NCBI GenBank assembly: GCA_964575225.1
Contig: CAZNQW010000090.1
Span: forward strand, 1-14,451
Source of the DNA: CAZNQW01 sp964575225
GTDB lineage: Bacteria; Chloroflexota; Anaerolineae; JAAYZQ01
Direction: 5' to 3'
Length of the DNA: 14,451 nt
Every line of letters begins with the position of its first letter. Position 1 is the first letter of the stretch. Under the pieces are notes generated by a model. That model was not told the DNA's origin and ran no database searches. It saw only the letters and a list, made by a program, of their open reading frames with translations. A program made the position numbers and the translations under genes. Below are positions 6,356-14,407 of the stretch, one piece after another.

Positions 6356-8311
6356 ATGAGTGTGGAGTTCAAGTATCTATTCGAACCGTTTCGGTTCCGC
6401 ACCTTTGAGGTCAAGAACCGCATCGTGATGCCCCCCATGGCCATCTATATCCCCGGGTCAGAGGGCTTTGTCAAAGAGCGGCTGATCGACTACTACCGCG
6501 CCCGTGCCCGGGGTGGCGTGGGTTATATCGTCGTCAACGCCACGGTGGTCAGCGAGCCCAGCGGTCGCTCGCACCCCAACCAGACGCGTATCACCGACGA
6601 CAAGTACATTCCCGGCCTGAAACAACTGGTCGACGTCATCCATTCCTACGACGTCAAGACCTCCATTCAGCTCTATCACTCGGGCCGGCAGCGTTACGGC
6701 CTGATCGCCGGCCCGCCCACTCTCAGTCCGTCGGGCATTCCCGACCCGGTGCGCAAGGACCCGACGCGGGCCATCACCGTCGACGAGATCCAGACCCTGA
6801 TCCAGGAGTATGCCCAGGGCGCCCGCCGCGCCCAGGAAGCCGGATTTGAAAGCGTCGAGATCCACTGCGCCCACGGCTATCTGCTCGCCGGGTTCCTGTC
6901 GCCCTTCCAGAACAAGCGCACCGACGAGTATGGCGGCTCTGTATGGAACCGCACCCGTATCGTCCGCGAGATCATGTCCGCCATCCGTGCCGAGGTGGGC
7001 GATGAGCTGCTCATGCAGGTGCGCGTCAATGGCAGCGACTATGTCAATGGGGGCAACGACCTGGAGGCTGCCAAGGAGATCAGCAAAATCCTGGTAGATG
7101 CCGGCGCTGAGGTGATCCATGTATCGGCCGGAATGGCTCCCAGTGGGCAGTACACTTTCCTGCCGGCGGCCATTCCCCAGGGGTACAATGTAGGCTTGGC
7201 CGAGGGTATCAAGGATGCCGTCGGCCCCGATGTGCCGGTGATCGCCGTGGGCGCCCTGGAAGATCCGATCTTTGGCGAGCAGGTGCTGGCCCGGGGTAAG
7301 GTAGATCTCGTGGCCTTTGGCCGGCCGCTCTTCGCCGACCCCGACATGCCCAACAAGGCCAAAGAGGGCCGCCTGGCCGAGATTGCGCCCTGTCTGCGCT
7401 GCTCCAAGAGCGCGGGTGTGTGGCCCGAGGACATGCGTTGCACCGTCAACGCCGCCGTAGGCCAGGAAAAGGTCATGGAAGAGCGCCTCACACCCACCGA
7501 CAATCCCAAGAAGGTACTGGTTATCGGTGCCGGTCCCGGGGGACTGGAAGCCGCCCGCATCGCCGCCATCCGCGGCCACTCGGTGACCGTGGTGGACGAA
7601 AAGGATCAGATCGGCGGCAAGATCCAGTTGGCCATGATTCCACCCGACAAGGATCACCAGCGAAAATGGTTGGCCTATTATGACAATGAAATGAAGCGAC
7701 TCAAGGTCCACATCGAACTGGGCCGCCGGGTCACGGTCGACGATGTGGCACAGCGCAATCCCGATGTGGTGATCGTCGCCACCGGCGGCAAGCCGATGAT
7801 GCCCGCGAGCATCGCGGGGCTGGACCAACCGGGCGTAGTGACAGCCGACGACGTGCTATACGGCCATGTGCCCGTGGGCGACAACGTCGCCATTGTGGGC
7901 GGCAGCTCGATGGGCATCGAGACCGCCGACTTCATCCTCCATCAACCGGGCAAAAAGGTGCTGGTCGTGGAGATGATGCACGACATTCTGATGGACATCA
8001 GCCACGACGCCGAGCTGGCTCTGTTGGACAAGCTGGCCGTCAAGGATTTTCGCGCCCTGACCTCGACCATGGTCACCGCCATCGAACCGAGCGGCGGCAA
8101 GCTGGCGCTCAAGATCAGGCGCTACGACCACGAGGCCGAGCTGACCGGGTTCGACACCGTGGTCATGGCCGCCGGCGTGGTGCCCAACAACAGCCTGGGC
8201 CTGGCGCTCCAGGAAATGCGCAACGATGTATTCCTGGTGGGCGATTGCGCCGGGACCGGCGATTATCGCAAGGCCGTGCACGATGCCGCCGCGGTCAGTC
8301 TCTGCATCTAG
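6356..8311 (+). CDS. FMN/FAD-dependent ene-reductase, 2,4-dienoyl-CoA reductase/TMADH/BaiCD type
   Basis: A 651-aa two-part flavoenzyme. Residues 1-340 form an Old Yellow Enzyme TIM barrel: LFEPFRFRTFEVKNRIVMPP at the N-terminus, QLYHSGRQ, HCAHGYLLAGFLSPFQNKRT with catalytic-type Tyr175, TDEYGGS, and FGRPLFADPD at the FMN phosphate site. Residues 386-651 form an FAD/NAD(P)H reductase domain, with VLVIGAGPGGLEAA for FAD, NVAIVGGSSMGIETA for the pyridine nucleotide and a closing VFLVGDCAGTGDY. Between them lies the [4Fe-4S] segment CLRCSKSAGVWPEDMRC, where Cys346, Cys349 and Cys362 are present but the third ligand of the family reads Ser/Ala. Start ATG 6356 has GAGGAG 8 nt upstream; the TTG at 6332 has none. 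It heads the catabolic operon and probably reduces a conjugated C=C bond of a CoA-ester or cyclic enone using NAD(P)H. Substrate unknown. Confidence 0.93.
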   Translation: MSVEFKYLFEPFRFRTFEVKNRIVMPPMAIYIPGSEGFVKERLIDYYRARARGGVGYIVVNATVVSEPSGRSHPNQTRITDDKYIPGLKQLVDVIHSYDVKTSIQLYHSGRQRYGLIAGPPTLSPSGIPDPVRKDPTRAITVDEIQTLIQEYAQGARRAQEAGFESVEIHCAHGYLLAGFLSPFQNKRTDEYGGSVWNRTRIVREIMSAIRAEVGDELLMQVRVNGSDYVNGGNDLEAAKEISKILVDAGAEVIHVSAGMAPSGQYTFLPAAIPQGYNVGLAEGIKDAVGPDVPVIAVGALEDPIFGEQVLARGKVDLVAFGRPLFADPDMPNKAKEGRLAEIAPCLRCSKSAGVWPEDMRCTVNAAVGQEKVMEERLTPTDNPKKVLVIGAGPGGLEAARIAAIRGHSVTVVDEKDQIGGKIQLAMIPPDKDHQRKWLAYYDNEMKRLKVHIELGRRVTVDDVAQRNPDVVIVATGGKPMMPASIAGLDQPGVVTADDVLYGHVPVGDNVAIVGGSSMGIETADFILHQPGKKVLVVEMMHDILMDISHDAELALLDKLAVKDFRALTSTMVTAIEPSGGKLALKIRRYDHEAELTGFDTVVMAAGVVPNNSLGLALQEMRNDVFLVGDCAGTGDYRKAVHDAAAVSLCI

Positions 8312-8335
8312 GCGGCAGGAATTGGGGGCAAAGAG

Positions 8336-9109
8336 GTGAAACTTCCAGGCAAAGTCGCCATCATCACAGGGGCGGGCATGGGCATCGGCCGGGCAACCGC
8401 CCGGCTCTTTGCCCGCGAAGGCGCCCAAGTGCTTGTGGTGGATTATGATGCAGCGAGCGGGGCAGAAACGGCTCGCCTTATCGCACAGGAGGGCGGCCAG
8501 GCCCTCTTTGCCCGGGCAGACATCAGCAACCCGGCCGATGTAAAGGCCATGGTGCAGACGGCCAAAGAGGCTTTTGGCTGCATCGATATCCTGCACAACA
8601 ACGCGGGTATCGATCCACCCCAAGCCACCAACGTGATCGATACGACGGTGGAGGATTGGGACCGCATCCTAGACGTCAACCTGAAGGGCGCCTTCCTCTG
8701 CTCGCGGTTGGTGATTCCCGAGCTGATTGCCTGCGGCGGCGGAGTGATCCTCAACACAGCCTCCATTGCCGGGCTGGCGCCCATGCCCCAAGAGGCCGCC
8801 TATGGCGCCTCCAAGGCCGGGTTGGTCCTGCTGACCAAGCAGATGGCGCGCGATTACGCGCCCTATAATATCCGCGTCAACAGCCTGTGCCCGGGGCCAA
8901 TGGAAAGCCCAACCCGCGACCGGTGGGCGTTCTTGCAGGGCGACCCCGAGGCTTTGGCCAGGCGCCAATCCTTTGCCCAGCAGATCCCCCTCGGCAGGAT
9001 GTGCCTGCCCGAGGATATTGCCGCGGCGGCCCTGTTCCTGGCTTCTGAAGACGCTGCCATGATCACCGGTATCGACCTGGTGATCGATGGGGGCTTTACC
9101 TTGCATTGA
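8336..9109 (+). CDS. Short-chain dehydrogenase/reductase (first of three)
   Basis: A 257-aa classical SDR that oxidises or reduces an alcohol/ketone with a nicotinamide cofactor. It has the cofactor motif TGAGMGIG (11-18), Asp36 after the second strand (favouring NAD(H)), HNNAG (87-91), DVNLKGAF with Asn115, Ser143 in NTASIAG, Tyr156 and Lys160 in YGASK, and a normal C-terminus TGIDLVIDGGF. The full Asn-Ser-Tyr-Lys tetrad is present. The start is GTG 8336 with GGGGG 7 nt upstream, 24 nt after the ene-reductase stop. Its TGA stop overlaps the ribosome site of the next gene, indicating translational coupling. Family members in such operons act on hydroxyacyl-CoA, steroid or terpenoid alcohols; the true substrate is unknown. 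Confidence 0.93.
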   Translation: MKLPGKVAIITGAGMGIGRATARLFAREGAQVLVVDYDAASGAETARLIAQEGGQALFARADISNPADVKAMVQTAKEAFGCIDILHNNAGIDPPQATNVIDTTVEDWDRILDVNLKGAFLCSRLVIPELIACGGGVILNTASIAGLAPMPQEAAYGASKAGLVLLTKQMARDYAPYNIRVNSLCPGPMESPTRDRWAFLQGDPEALARRQSFAQQIPLGRMCLPEDIAAAALFLASEDAAMITGIDLVIDGGFTLH

Positions 9110-9122
9110 GGAAGGAATCCAG

Positions 9123-9890
9123 ATGAGACTCGAAGGAAAAGTAGCCATTGTGACCGGCGCGGGCGGCGGCATCGGCAAGGGGATCGTCCTAGGACTGGCC
9201 GAAGCGGGCGCCGATGTGGCGCTGGTAGACCTGGATAAGCAGCAAGCAGAAAAGGTCGCGGCCCAGGTGGAAGAGATGGGCAGGCGGGCGTTCGTGGCGG
9301 CCATCGATGTGACCAGTCCTCCGGCCGTGACCGGGATGGTCCGGCAAGTGCTGGACTGGGCTGGCCATGTGGATATTCTGGTCAACAACGCCGGAGTGGA
9401 GATCATCCGCCCGGTCTTTGAGATCACCGAGGCCGATTGGGACAAGACACTGAATGTCAACCTCAAGGGGGCCTGGTTGTGCTCTCAGGCCGTGGGCAAG
9501 GCCATGGCCGACGCCGGGGCCGGGGGCAAGATCATCAACATCGGCTCCATCCTATCCGAGAAGCCCGCGCCGGGCGAGCCCCACTATGCCGCTTCCAAGG
9601 GTGGGGTGCTGATGCTGACCAAATCCCTGGCCCTCGATCTGGCACCCTACAACATTAACGTCAATGCCATCGGGCCGGGTGTCGTCCAGAATGGGATGAG
9701 CAGCAAGGGATGCCTGGCCGACCCGGCCACGGCGGCCAAGGTTTCGGCAGGCATCCCCCTGAAACGATGTGGCAAACCGCGAGACATTGGCAACGCCGTT
9801 GTGTTCCTGGCTTCCGAAGAGGCCAGCTATATCACCGGTGTGATCCTCTATGTCGACGGCGGGATGATCCTCGCCTCGACGTGGAGCTAA
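9123..9890 (+). CDS. Short-chain dehydrogenase/reductase (second of three)
   Basis: A 255-aa classical SDR with TGAGGGIG (11-18), Asp36 (NAD preference), VNNAG (87-91), NVNLKGAW with Asn113, Ser142 in NIGSIL, Tyr155 and Lys159 in YAASK, and YITGVILYVDGGM at the end. The catalytic tetrad is complete. The frame is open from 9087, but ATG 9123 is chosen because GAGGAAGGA (9108-9116) lies 6 nt before it and the N-terminus then matches its two neighbours (MRLEGKVAIVTG). It starts 13 nt after the stop of the first SDR. It is closest in type to FabG/BaiA-like dehydrogenases. Three different SDRs in a row suggest successive oxidation steps or stereo-specific enzymes of one pathway. Confidence 0.93.
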   Translation: MRLEGKVAIVTGAGGGIGKGIVLGLAEAGADVALVDLDKQQAEKVAAQVEEMGRRAFVAAIDVTSPPAVTGMVRQVLDWAGHVDILVNNAGVEIIRPVFEITEADWDKTLNVNLKGAWLCSQAVGKAMADAGAGGKIINIGSILSEKPAPGEPHYAASKGGVLMLTKSLALDLAPYNINVNAIGPGVVQNGMSSKGCLADPATAAKVSAGIPLKRCGKPRDIGNAVVFLASEEASYITGVILYVDGGMILASTWS

Positions 9891-9909
9891 CCACCAGGAG
9901 CCCTGTGCC

Positions 9910-10668
9910 ATGAAGCTAGAGAACAAAGTAGCCATCATCACCGGCGCCGGAAGCGGCATCGGCCAGGCCACGGCCATCCTATTCGCCCAGGAAGGGGCCA
10001 GGGTAGTGGTCGCCGATTACGCCCCCGAGGGCGGTCATGCCACCGTCGAGCAGATCCGCGAGAACGGCGGCGAGGCGATGTTCGTCGAGGCCGACGTCTC
10101 GAACGCTGCCGATGTGGAGCGCATGGTCGATGCGGCCCTCGACACCTATGGCCGCATCGACATCCTGTTCAACAACGCCGCGGTGACCATCCCCGCCACG
10201 GTGGTCGACACCACCGACGAGGTCTGGAACCGCACCATGGACATCGACCTGAAGAGCATCTACCTGGCCTGCAAGTTTGCCATCCCGCACATGCTTTCGG
10301 AAGGCGGCTCGATCATCAACACCGCCTCGATGTGCGGATTGGTGGCCTCCAAGAGCCAGGCGCCCTATAGCGCCGCCAAGGGTGGCGTGGTGGCCCTCAC
10401 GCGGCAAATGGCCATCGATTATGCGCCCAACAACATCCGCGTCAACGGCATCGCCCCCAGCGAGGTTCGCACGCCCATGTTTCTCGGGTTTATCAACCGC
10501 TCGCCGGACCCCGAGCAAAAGATGCGAGAGCTCATGGCTCGTATTCCGCTGGGCCGGGTGGCCGAGCCGATCGAACTGGCCCGCGCGGCTCTGTTTCTGG
10601 CCTGCGACGATTCGTCCTACATTACGGGCGTAACGCTGCCGGTGGACGGTGGGCTGACGGCCATGTGA
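9910..10668 (+). CDS. Short-chain dehydrogenase/reductase (third of three), with altered tetrad Asn
   Basis: A 252-aa classical SDR, similar at its N-terminus to the first SDR (MKLENKVAIITGAGSGIG; MKLPGKVAIITGAGMGIG there). Cofactor motif TGAGSGIG (11-18) and Asp36 are present, as are Ser140 in NTASMCG and Tyr153/Lys157 in YSAAK. Two family positions are unusual. The NNAG motif reads NNAA (88-91). The helix position that carries the tetrad Asn in the other two copies (VNLKG) reads IDLKS, with Asp113. The enzyme may still work, but activity or substrate may differ. Start ATG 9910 follows AGGAG (9896-9900), 19 nt after the second SDR. Confidence 0.92.
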   Translation: MKLENKVAIITGAGSGIGQATAILFAQEGARVVVADYAPEGGHATVEQIRENGGEAMFVEADVSNAADVERMVDAALDTYGRIDILFNNAAVTIPATVVDTTDEVWNRTMDIDLKSIYLACKFAIPHMLSEGGSIINTASMCGLVASKSQAPYSAAKGGVVALTRQMAIDYAPNNIRVNGIAPSEVRTPMFLGFINRSPDPEQKMRELMARIPLGRVAEPIELARAALFLACDDSSYITGVTLPVDGGLTAM

Positions 10669-10708
10669 GCCGGGTCCATGGGAAACCAAGATAAGGAAAG
10701 GAACGAAT

Positions 10709-11941
10709 ATGACATCCAAGAATAACCTGGGACCTTTGGCCGGGATCCGGGTCCTGTCAAACGAAGTGCAGGTGGCGGGCCCCTATTGCAGCATGACCCT
10801 GGCCGACCGTGGCGCCGATGTGATCAAGATCGAGCGCCCCAAGTACGGCGACGCCGCCCGCGAGGGCGCGCCCATCATCAAGAACGAGGCGGGCGAACGG
10901 GTCAGCGGCTATTTCATGCGCTTTAACCGCAACAAGCGCAGCTTGACCCTAAACCTCAAAGAGGAAAAAGCCCGAGAGATCTACAAGGCGCTGGCCGCCC
11001 AGTCGGATGTGGTCATCGACAACCTGCGACCTGGCGCGATGGATAGCCTGGGGCTGGGCTATGCCGACCTGGAGCCCAGCAACCCGGGCCTGATCTATGT
11101 TTCCATCAGCGGCTTTGGCACCATGCCCGAGCTGGAAGGCATCTATGGCGGGCGCCCCGCGTACGACATTGTCGCCCAGGCGATGGGGGGGCTGATGTAT
11201 ACCTGCGGTCAGGAAGGCGGCCCGCCCACCTGGTTGGGCCTGGCCCTGGGCGACCTTTACTCGGCGGCTCTGTCGATACAGGGCATTCTGTTGGCTCTGA
11301 TCGAGCGCGGGCGCACCGGCAAGGGCCAGTACCTCGATATCTCGATGTACGATGCCATTATCTCCCTGGCCGAGCGCTCGGTGACGGCCTACTCGCTGAC
11401 CGGTCATGTGCTGGAGCGCGGCATTGAGCCCTTTATCGCACCCTGGGGCCCGTTCCAGACCCAGGACGGCTGGATCGCCCTGATTGTGCCCACCGAGCGG
11501 GACTGGTCCCGCTTCTGCGAGGCCATGGGACGGCCCGACTTGGTGGGTATGGCCGGCGAGACCGATTCGGGTCCGGCCCGTGCTCGCAATATGCGCGACG
11601 GCTTCTTGAAGCCGATCGTCGAGGGCTGGGTCGCCAGCCTGACCACCGAAGCAGTGGTAGAGCAACTGCTGGCGCAGGGGTTGCCCGTAGGCCCGGTCCA
11701 AAATTCACAGGACATTTTCAACTGCCCGCACGTAACCGCCCGCCGCACCCTTCTGGAAGTGGAGGATCCGGTCGCCGGTAAGGTCAAGCTGGTCGGCCCG
11801 CCGATCAAAATGGCCAGCCAGATGGAACCGCCGGCTCGCCCGGCCCCGCGCCTGGGCGAGCACAATGCCGAAATCCTGCAGGAACTGCTGGGCTACACGC
11901 CGGAACAGGTCCGCGAGGCAATCGAGGCCGGCATACTCTAA
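10709..11941 (+). CDS. CaiB/BaiF family III CoA-transferase
   Basis: A 410-aa family III acyl-CoA transferase that moves CoA between a CoA-thioester donor and a carboxylic acid in the cytosol. Visible family features are AGPYCSMTLADRGADVIKIE at the N-terminus, RFNRNKRSLTLNLK, SDVVIDNLRPGAMDSLGLGY, YVSISGFG and LALGDLYSAA. Asp182 sits where the catalytic Asp of formyl-CoA transferase lies. Later segments include GKGQYLDISMYDA, APWGPFQTQDGW and a C-terminal RLGEHNAEILQELLGY. Length is standard. The ATG 10709 has AAGGAAAGGAA just upstream, and the gene is 40 nt after the third SDR. In this operon it most likely activates the pathway acid to its CoA ester, or recycles CoA from an end product. CaiB (carnitine) and BaiF (bile acid) are family precedents, not proof of substrate. 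Confidence 0.94.
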   Translation: MTSKNNLGPLAGIRVLSNEVQVAGPYCSMTLADRGADVIKIERPKYGDAAREGAPIIKNEAGERVSGYFMRFNRNKRSLTLNLKEEKAREIYKALAAQSDVVIDNLRPGAMDSLGLGYADLEPSNPGLIYVSISGFGTMPELEGIYGGRPAYDIVAQAMGGLMYTCGQEGGPPTWLGLALGDLYSAALSIQGILLALIERGRTGKGQYLDISMYDAIISLAERSVTAYSLTGHVLERGIEPFIAPWGPFQTQDGWIALIVPTERDWSRFCEAMGRPDLVGMAGETDSGPARARNMRDGFLKPIVEGWVASLTTEAVVEQLLAQGLPVGPVQNSQDIFNCPHVTARRTLLEVEDPVAGKVKLVGPPIKMASQMEPPARPAPRLGEHNAEILQELLGYTPEQVREAIEAGIL

Positions 11942-11947
11942 CCACAG

Positions 11948-11966
11948 GCGCGCCGCAAGAGCGCGC
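11948..11966 (+). other. GC-rich intercistronic hairpin before the thiolase gene
   Basis: GCGCGC (11948-11953) pairs with GCGCGC (11961-11966) around a 7-nt loop. No U-run follows, so it is unlikely to be a terminator. It lies 11 nt upstream of the strong AGGAGG ribosome site (11978-11983) of the thiolase gene. A role in mRNA processing or stability is possible but inferred. Confidence 0.4.
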
Positions 11967-11988
11967 GAGCTGAACATAGGAGGATCTC

Positions 11989-13182
11989 ATGAATGAAGTG
12001 GTAGTTTTGGCCGCCGTTCGCACACCCTTTGGCAAATTCGGCGGCGCTCTCAAAGATTTCACCCTGCCCGAACTGGGCGGAAAAGTCATCGTTGAGGCCA
12101 TGCGGCGCGCGGGCGTTGCGGCGGAGGACGTGGAAGAGGTGTCCATGGGCGTCAATCTGCCCGGATCGGACCGGTCCATCGCCCGCCAGGCCGCTCTGCG
12201 CGCCGGCATTCCCGATACCACTCCGGCCTATACCGTGGACCGGGCCTGCTGCTCGTCGATGGCGGCGCTGAACATGGTTTCGCGCTCGCTGCGCCTGGGC
12301 GATACCAAGGTCGTGGTCTGTGGCGGCATCGAGAACATGAGCCTGGTGCCCTATTTTGTACACGCCGCCCGATGGGGCAACCGCCTGGGCGACATCGTGC
12401 TCAAAGACCAACTGATCATCAGTTGTCCTTACAGTGGCAAGGCGCGGGCCCTCCAGGCGGGCGAAGAGTCGCAGGAATACAACATCAGCCGCGAGGAGCA
12501 GGACGCCTGGGCCTTGCGCAGCCACCAACGGGTGATGGCTGCCCGCGACGCTGGGTTCTTCCAAGCCGAGATCATGCCCGTCGAGATCCCACAACGCAAG
12601 GGGGATCCGATTGTCTTTGCCGAAGATGAGCCGGTGCGGCCCGACTCTTCGCTGGACAAGTTGGCCAAGCTACCCACCATCTATGGTAGCCCCACGGTCA
12701 CGCCCGGCAACGCCCCCGACCTGAGCACCGGGGCCACAGCTTTGGTTCTGACCACTCGCGAAGAAGCGGAACGCCGCGGGATCAAGCCGCTGGCGACGAT
12801 CCTGACCTGGGCCATGGCTGCCGGTCACCCCGACCGCATTGCCAGCATCCCGGCTAAGGCCGCCAAAAAGGCGCTGGCCAACCTGAACCTGACGGTCGAC
12901 GATGTGGACCTGATCGAGATCAACGAAGCCTTTGCCGCCATGCCCCTCGTGTCCACCCATATCCTGGGCGGCGGTGACCCGACCCAGATCGAAGCCATTC
13001 GCGCCAAGACCAACGTTCACGGCGGAGCCATCGCCATCGGCCACCCCACCGGCGCCACGGCTGCCCGCCTGGTGATGACCATCATTTATTCTCTTCAAGC
13101 CCGCGGCGGCGGCAAGGGATTGGCCGCCATCTGCGGTGGAATTGGCCAGGGCGAGGCCGTTATCGTTCAAGTGGACGCGTAA
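11989..13182 (+). CDS. Thiolase (acetyl-CoA C-acyltransferase family)
   Basis: A 397-aa thiolase that cleaves a 3-oxoacyl-CoA with CoA or condenses acyl-CoAs. Landmarks are VVVLAAVRTPFGKFGGAL at the start, DRACCSSMAA with nucleophile Cys87, CGGIENMS, LIEINEAFAA (Asn312), GGAIAIGHPTGATAAR (His352) and AAICGGIGQG (Cys382). All catalytic residues are present at normal spacing. Some positions differ from textbook acetoacetyl-CoA thiolase: CCSSM instead of CGSGL or CASGM, NVHGGA instead of NVNGGA, and a NAPDLSTGATA loop. This suggests a subfamily with a non-acetoacetyl substrate. AGGAGG (11978-11983) lies 5 nt before ATG 11989. In the operon it would perform the final C-C cleavage after dehydrogenation by an SDR. 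Confidence 0.93.
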   Translation: MNEVVVLAAVRTPFGKFGGALKDFTLPELGGKVIVEAMRRAGVAAEDVEEVSMGVNLPGSDRSIARQAALRAGIPDTTPAYTVDRACCSSMAALNMVSRSLRLGDTKVVVCGGIENMSLVPYFVHAARWGNRLGDIVLKDQLIISCPYSGKARALQAGEESQEYNISREEQDAWALRSHQRVMAARDAGFFQAEIMPVEIPQRKGDPIVFAEDEPVRPDSSLDKLAKLPTIYGSPTVTPGNAPDLSTGATALVLTTREEAERRGIKPLATILTWAMAAGHPDRIASIPAKAAKKALANLNLTVDDVDLIEINEAFAAMPLVSTHILGGGDPTQIEAIRAKTNVHGGAIAIGHPTGATAARLVMTIIYSLQARGGGKGLAAICGGIGQGEAVIVQVDA

Positions 13183-13188
13183 AATACA

Positions 13189-13208
13189 CGGGCGGTACGC
13201 GCCGCCCG
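13189..13208 (+). other. GC-rich intercistronic hairpin before the AtuA-family gene
   Basis: CGGGCGG (13189-13195) pairs with CCGCCCG (13202-13208), a perfect 7-bp stem around a 6-nt loop. It starts 7 nt after the thiolase stop and ends 4 nt before the GGAGAAG ribosome site (13212-13218) of the next gene. There is no U-tract. It may protect the upstream message or tune expression of the AtuA-family gene; this is inference. Confidence 0.45.
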
Positions 13209-13224
13209 ATTGGAGAAGCTTCTT

Positions 13225-14407
13225 ATGAAAACCATACGCTTGGGAAACGGATCGGCTTATTGGGGCGACATGCTCGACCCGGCAGTGGACGTCGCCTCCA
13301 AAGGCAATATCGACTACTTGGGCCTGGACCATCTGGCCGAACTCACGCTAGCCATTCTGCAGCGCTACAAAACCAAGAACCCGGAGCATGGCTATATTCC
13401 GGATTTGCTGCCTTGGACCGAGGCGCTATTGCCCATCACCCACGAAAAGGGCATCAAGATGATCACGAACGCCGGCGGCGCCAACCCCGAAGAAGGGGGC
13501 CGCAAAGTCATCGAACTGGCCCGCAAGATGGGCTTCCAGGGCTTGCGGGTGGCAACTGTCGGCGGCGATGACGTCTATGACAAGCTGGACGAGCTAGAGG
13601 CAGCGGGCGTGCCCTTTGTCAATATGGACACCGGCGAACAGGGATTGGACCGTATTCGCGACCGGATTGTGGCTGCCAACACCTACGTCGGCTCCGATGG
13701 CATCTTGCAGGCGCTGCAGGCCGGGGCCGAATACATCATCGCCGGACGGATCTCGGATGGCGCGCCTTTTGTATCGGCCATGATGCACGAATTTGGCTGG
13801 AGCTTTGAGGACCCCGATTGGGACAAGATAGGCGCGGGCATCACCGTCGGCCACCTGTTGGAATGCGCCTGCTTTTGCACCGGCGGCGGCTCCAACCAAT
13901 GGCGCGAGGCCAAGGACGCCTGGAAAATCGGCTTTCCCATCGCTGAGGTGAACGAAATCCCCGAGGCGATCATCACCAAGGCCCCCGATACGGGCGGCAT
14001 TGTCAATCAGTGGACGGTGAAAGAGCAGTTGCTGTACGAGGTCACCGACCCCCACAACTACTTTATGCCCGACGGCATCGCCGACCTGGGCGACATTACG
14101 GTGCAAGAAGTGGGTGAGAACCGGGTGCTGGTCAAGGGCTTTCGCGGCAAGCCGCGCCCCGACATGCTCAAGCTGTGCATCGGCTACGAGGACGGCTGGA
14201 TTGCCGAAGGGCTTCTGCTCTTCTCCTGGCCCGACGCCCTGGACAAGGCCCGCCGCGCCGAAGAGATCGTGCGCAAGCGGCTCAAACACCGCGTCAACGT
14301 CGAGCCGGAGGAGATCCGTTTTGATTACGTGGGCGTCAATGCCCTGCACGGCAGCACAGCCTCTGTACCCGACTGCGAGCTGAACGAAGTAGGTTTGCGC
14401 ATCGCCG
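13225..14407 (+). CDS. Acyclic terpene utilization AtuA-family protein (DUF1446), 3' end missing
   Basis: The first 394 residues of an AtuA/DUF1446 family protein. The founding member is needed for citronellol/geraniol use in Pseudomonas, but the reaction is not established. Family features are IRLGNGSAYWGDMLDPA at the N-terminus, DYLGLDHLAELT, MITNAGGANPEEGGRK, AEYIIAGRISDGAPFVS, MMHEFGW, GHLLECACFCTGG, GFPIAEV, ITKAPDTGGIVNQWTVKEQL, YEVTDPHNYFMPD and LKLCIGYEDGWIAEG. Start ATG 13225 has GGAGAAG 6 nt before it; the TTG at 13210 lies inside that region. The gene runs into adapter sequence at 14408, so the apparent last residues EIGRAHV and the TGA at 14428-14430 are artificial. The family is usually about 450 aa or longer, so the true C-terminus is missing. 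It is the last visible gene of the operon, 42 nt after the thiolase. Confidence 0.92.

Noticed and set aside
6458..7828. 456-codon open frame on the minus strand
   Set aside because: It lies wholly antisense to the well-supported ene-reductase. Its translation shows no recognisable family and looks like a codon-bias shadow of GC-rich DNA.
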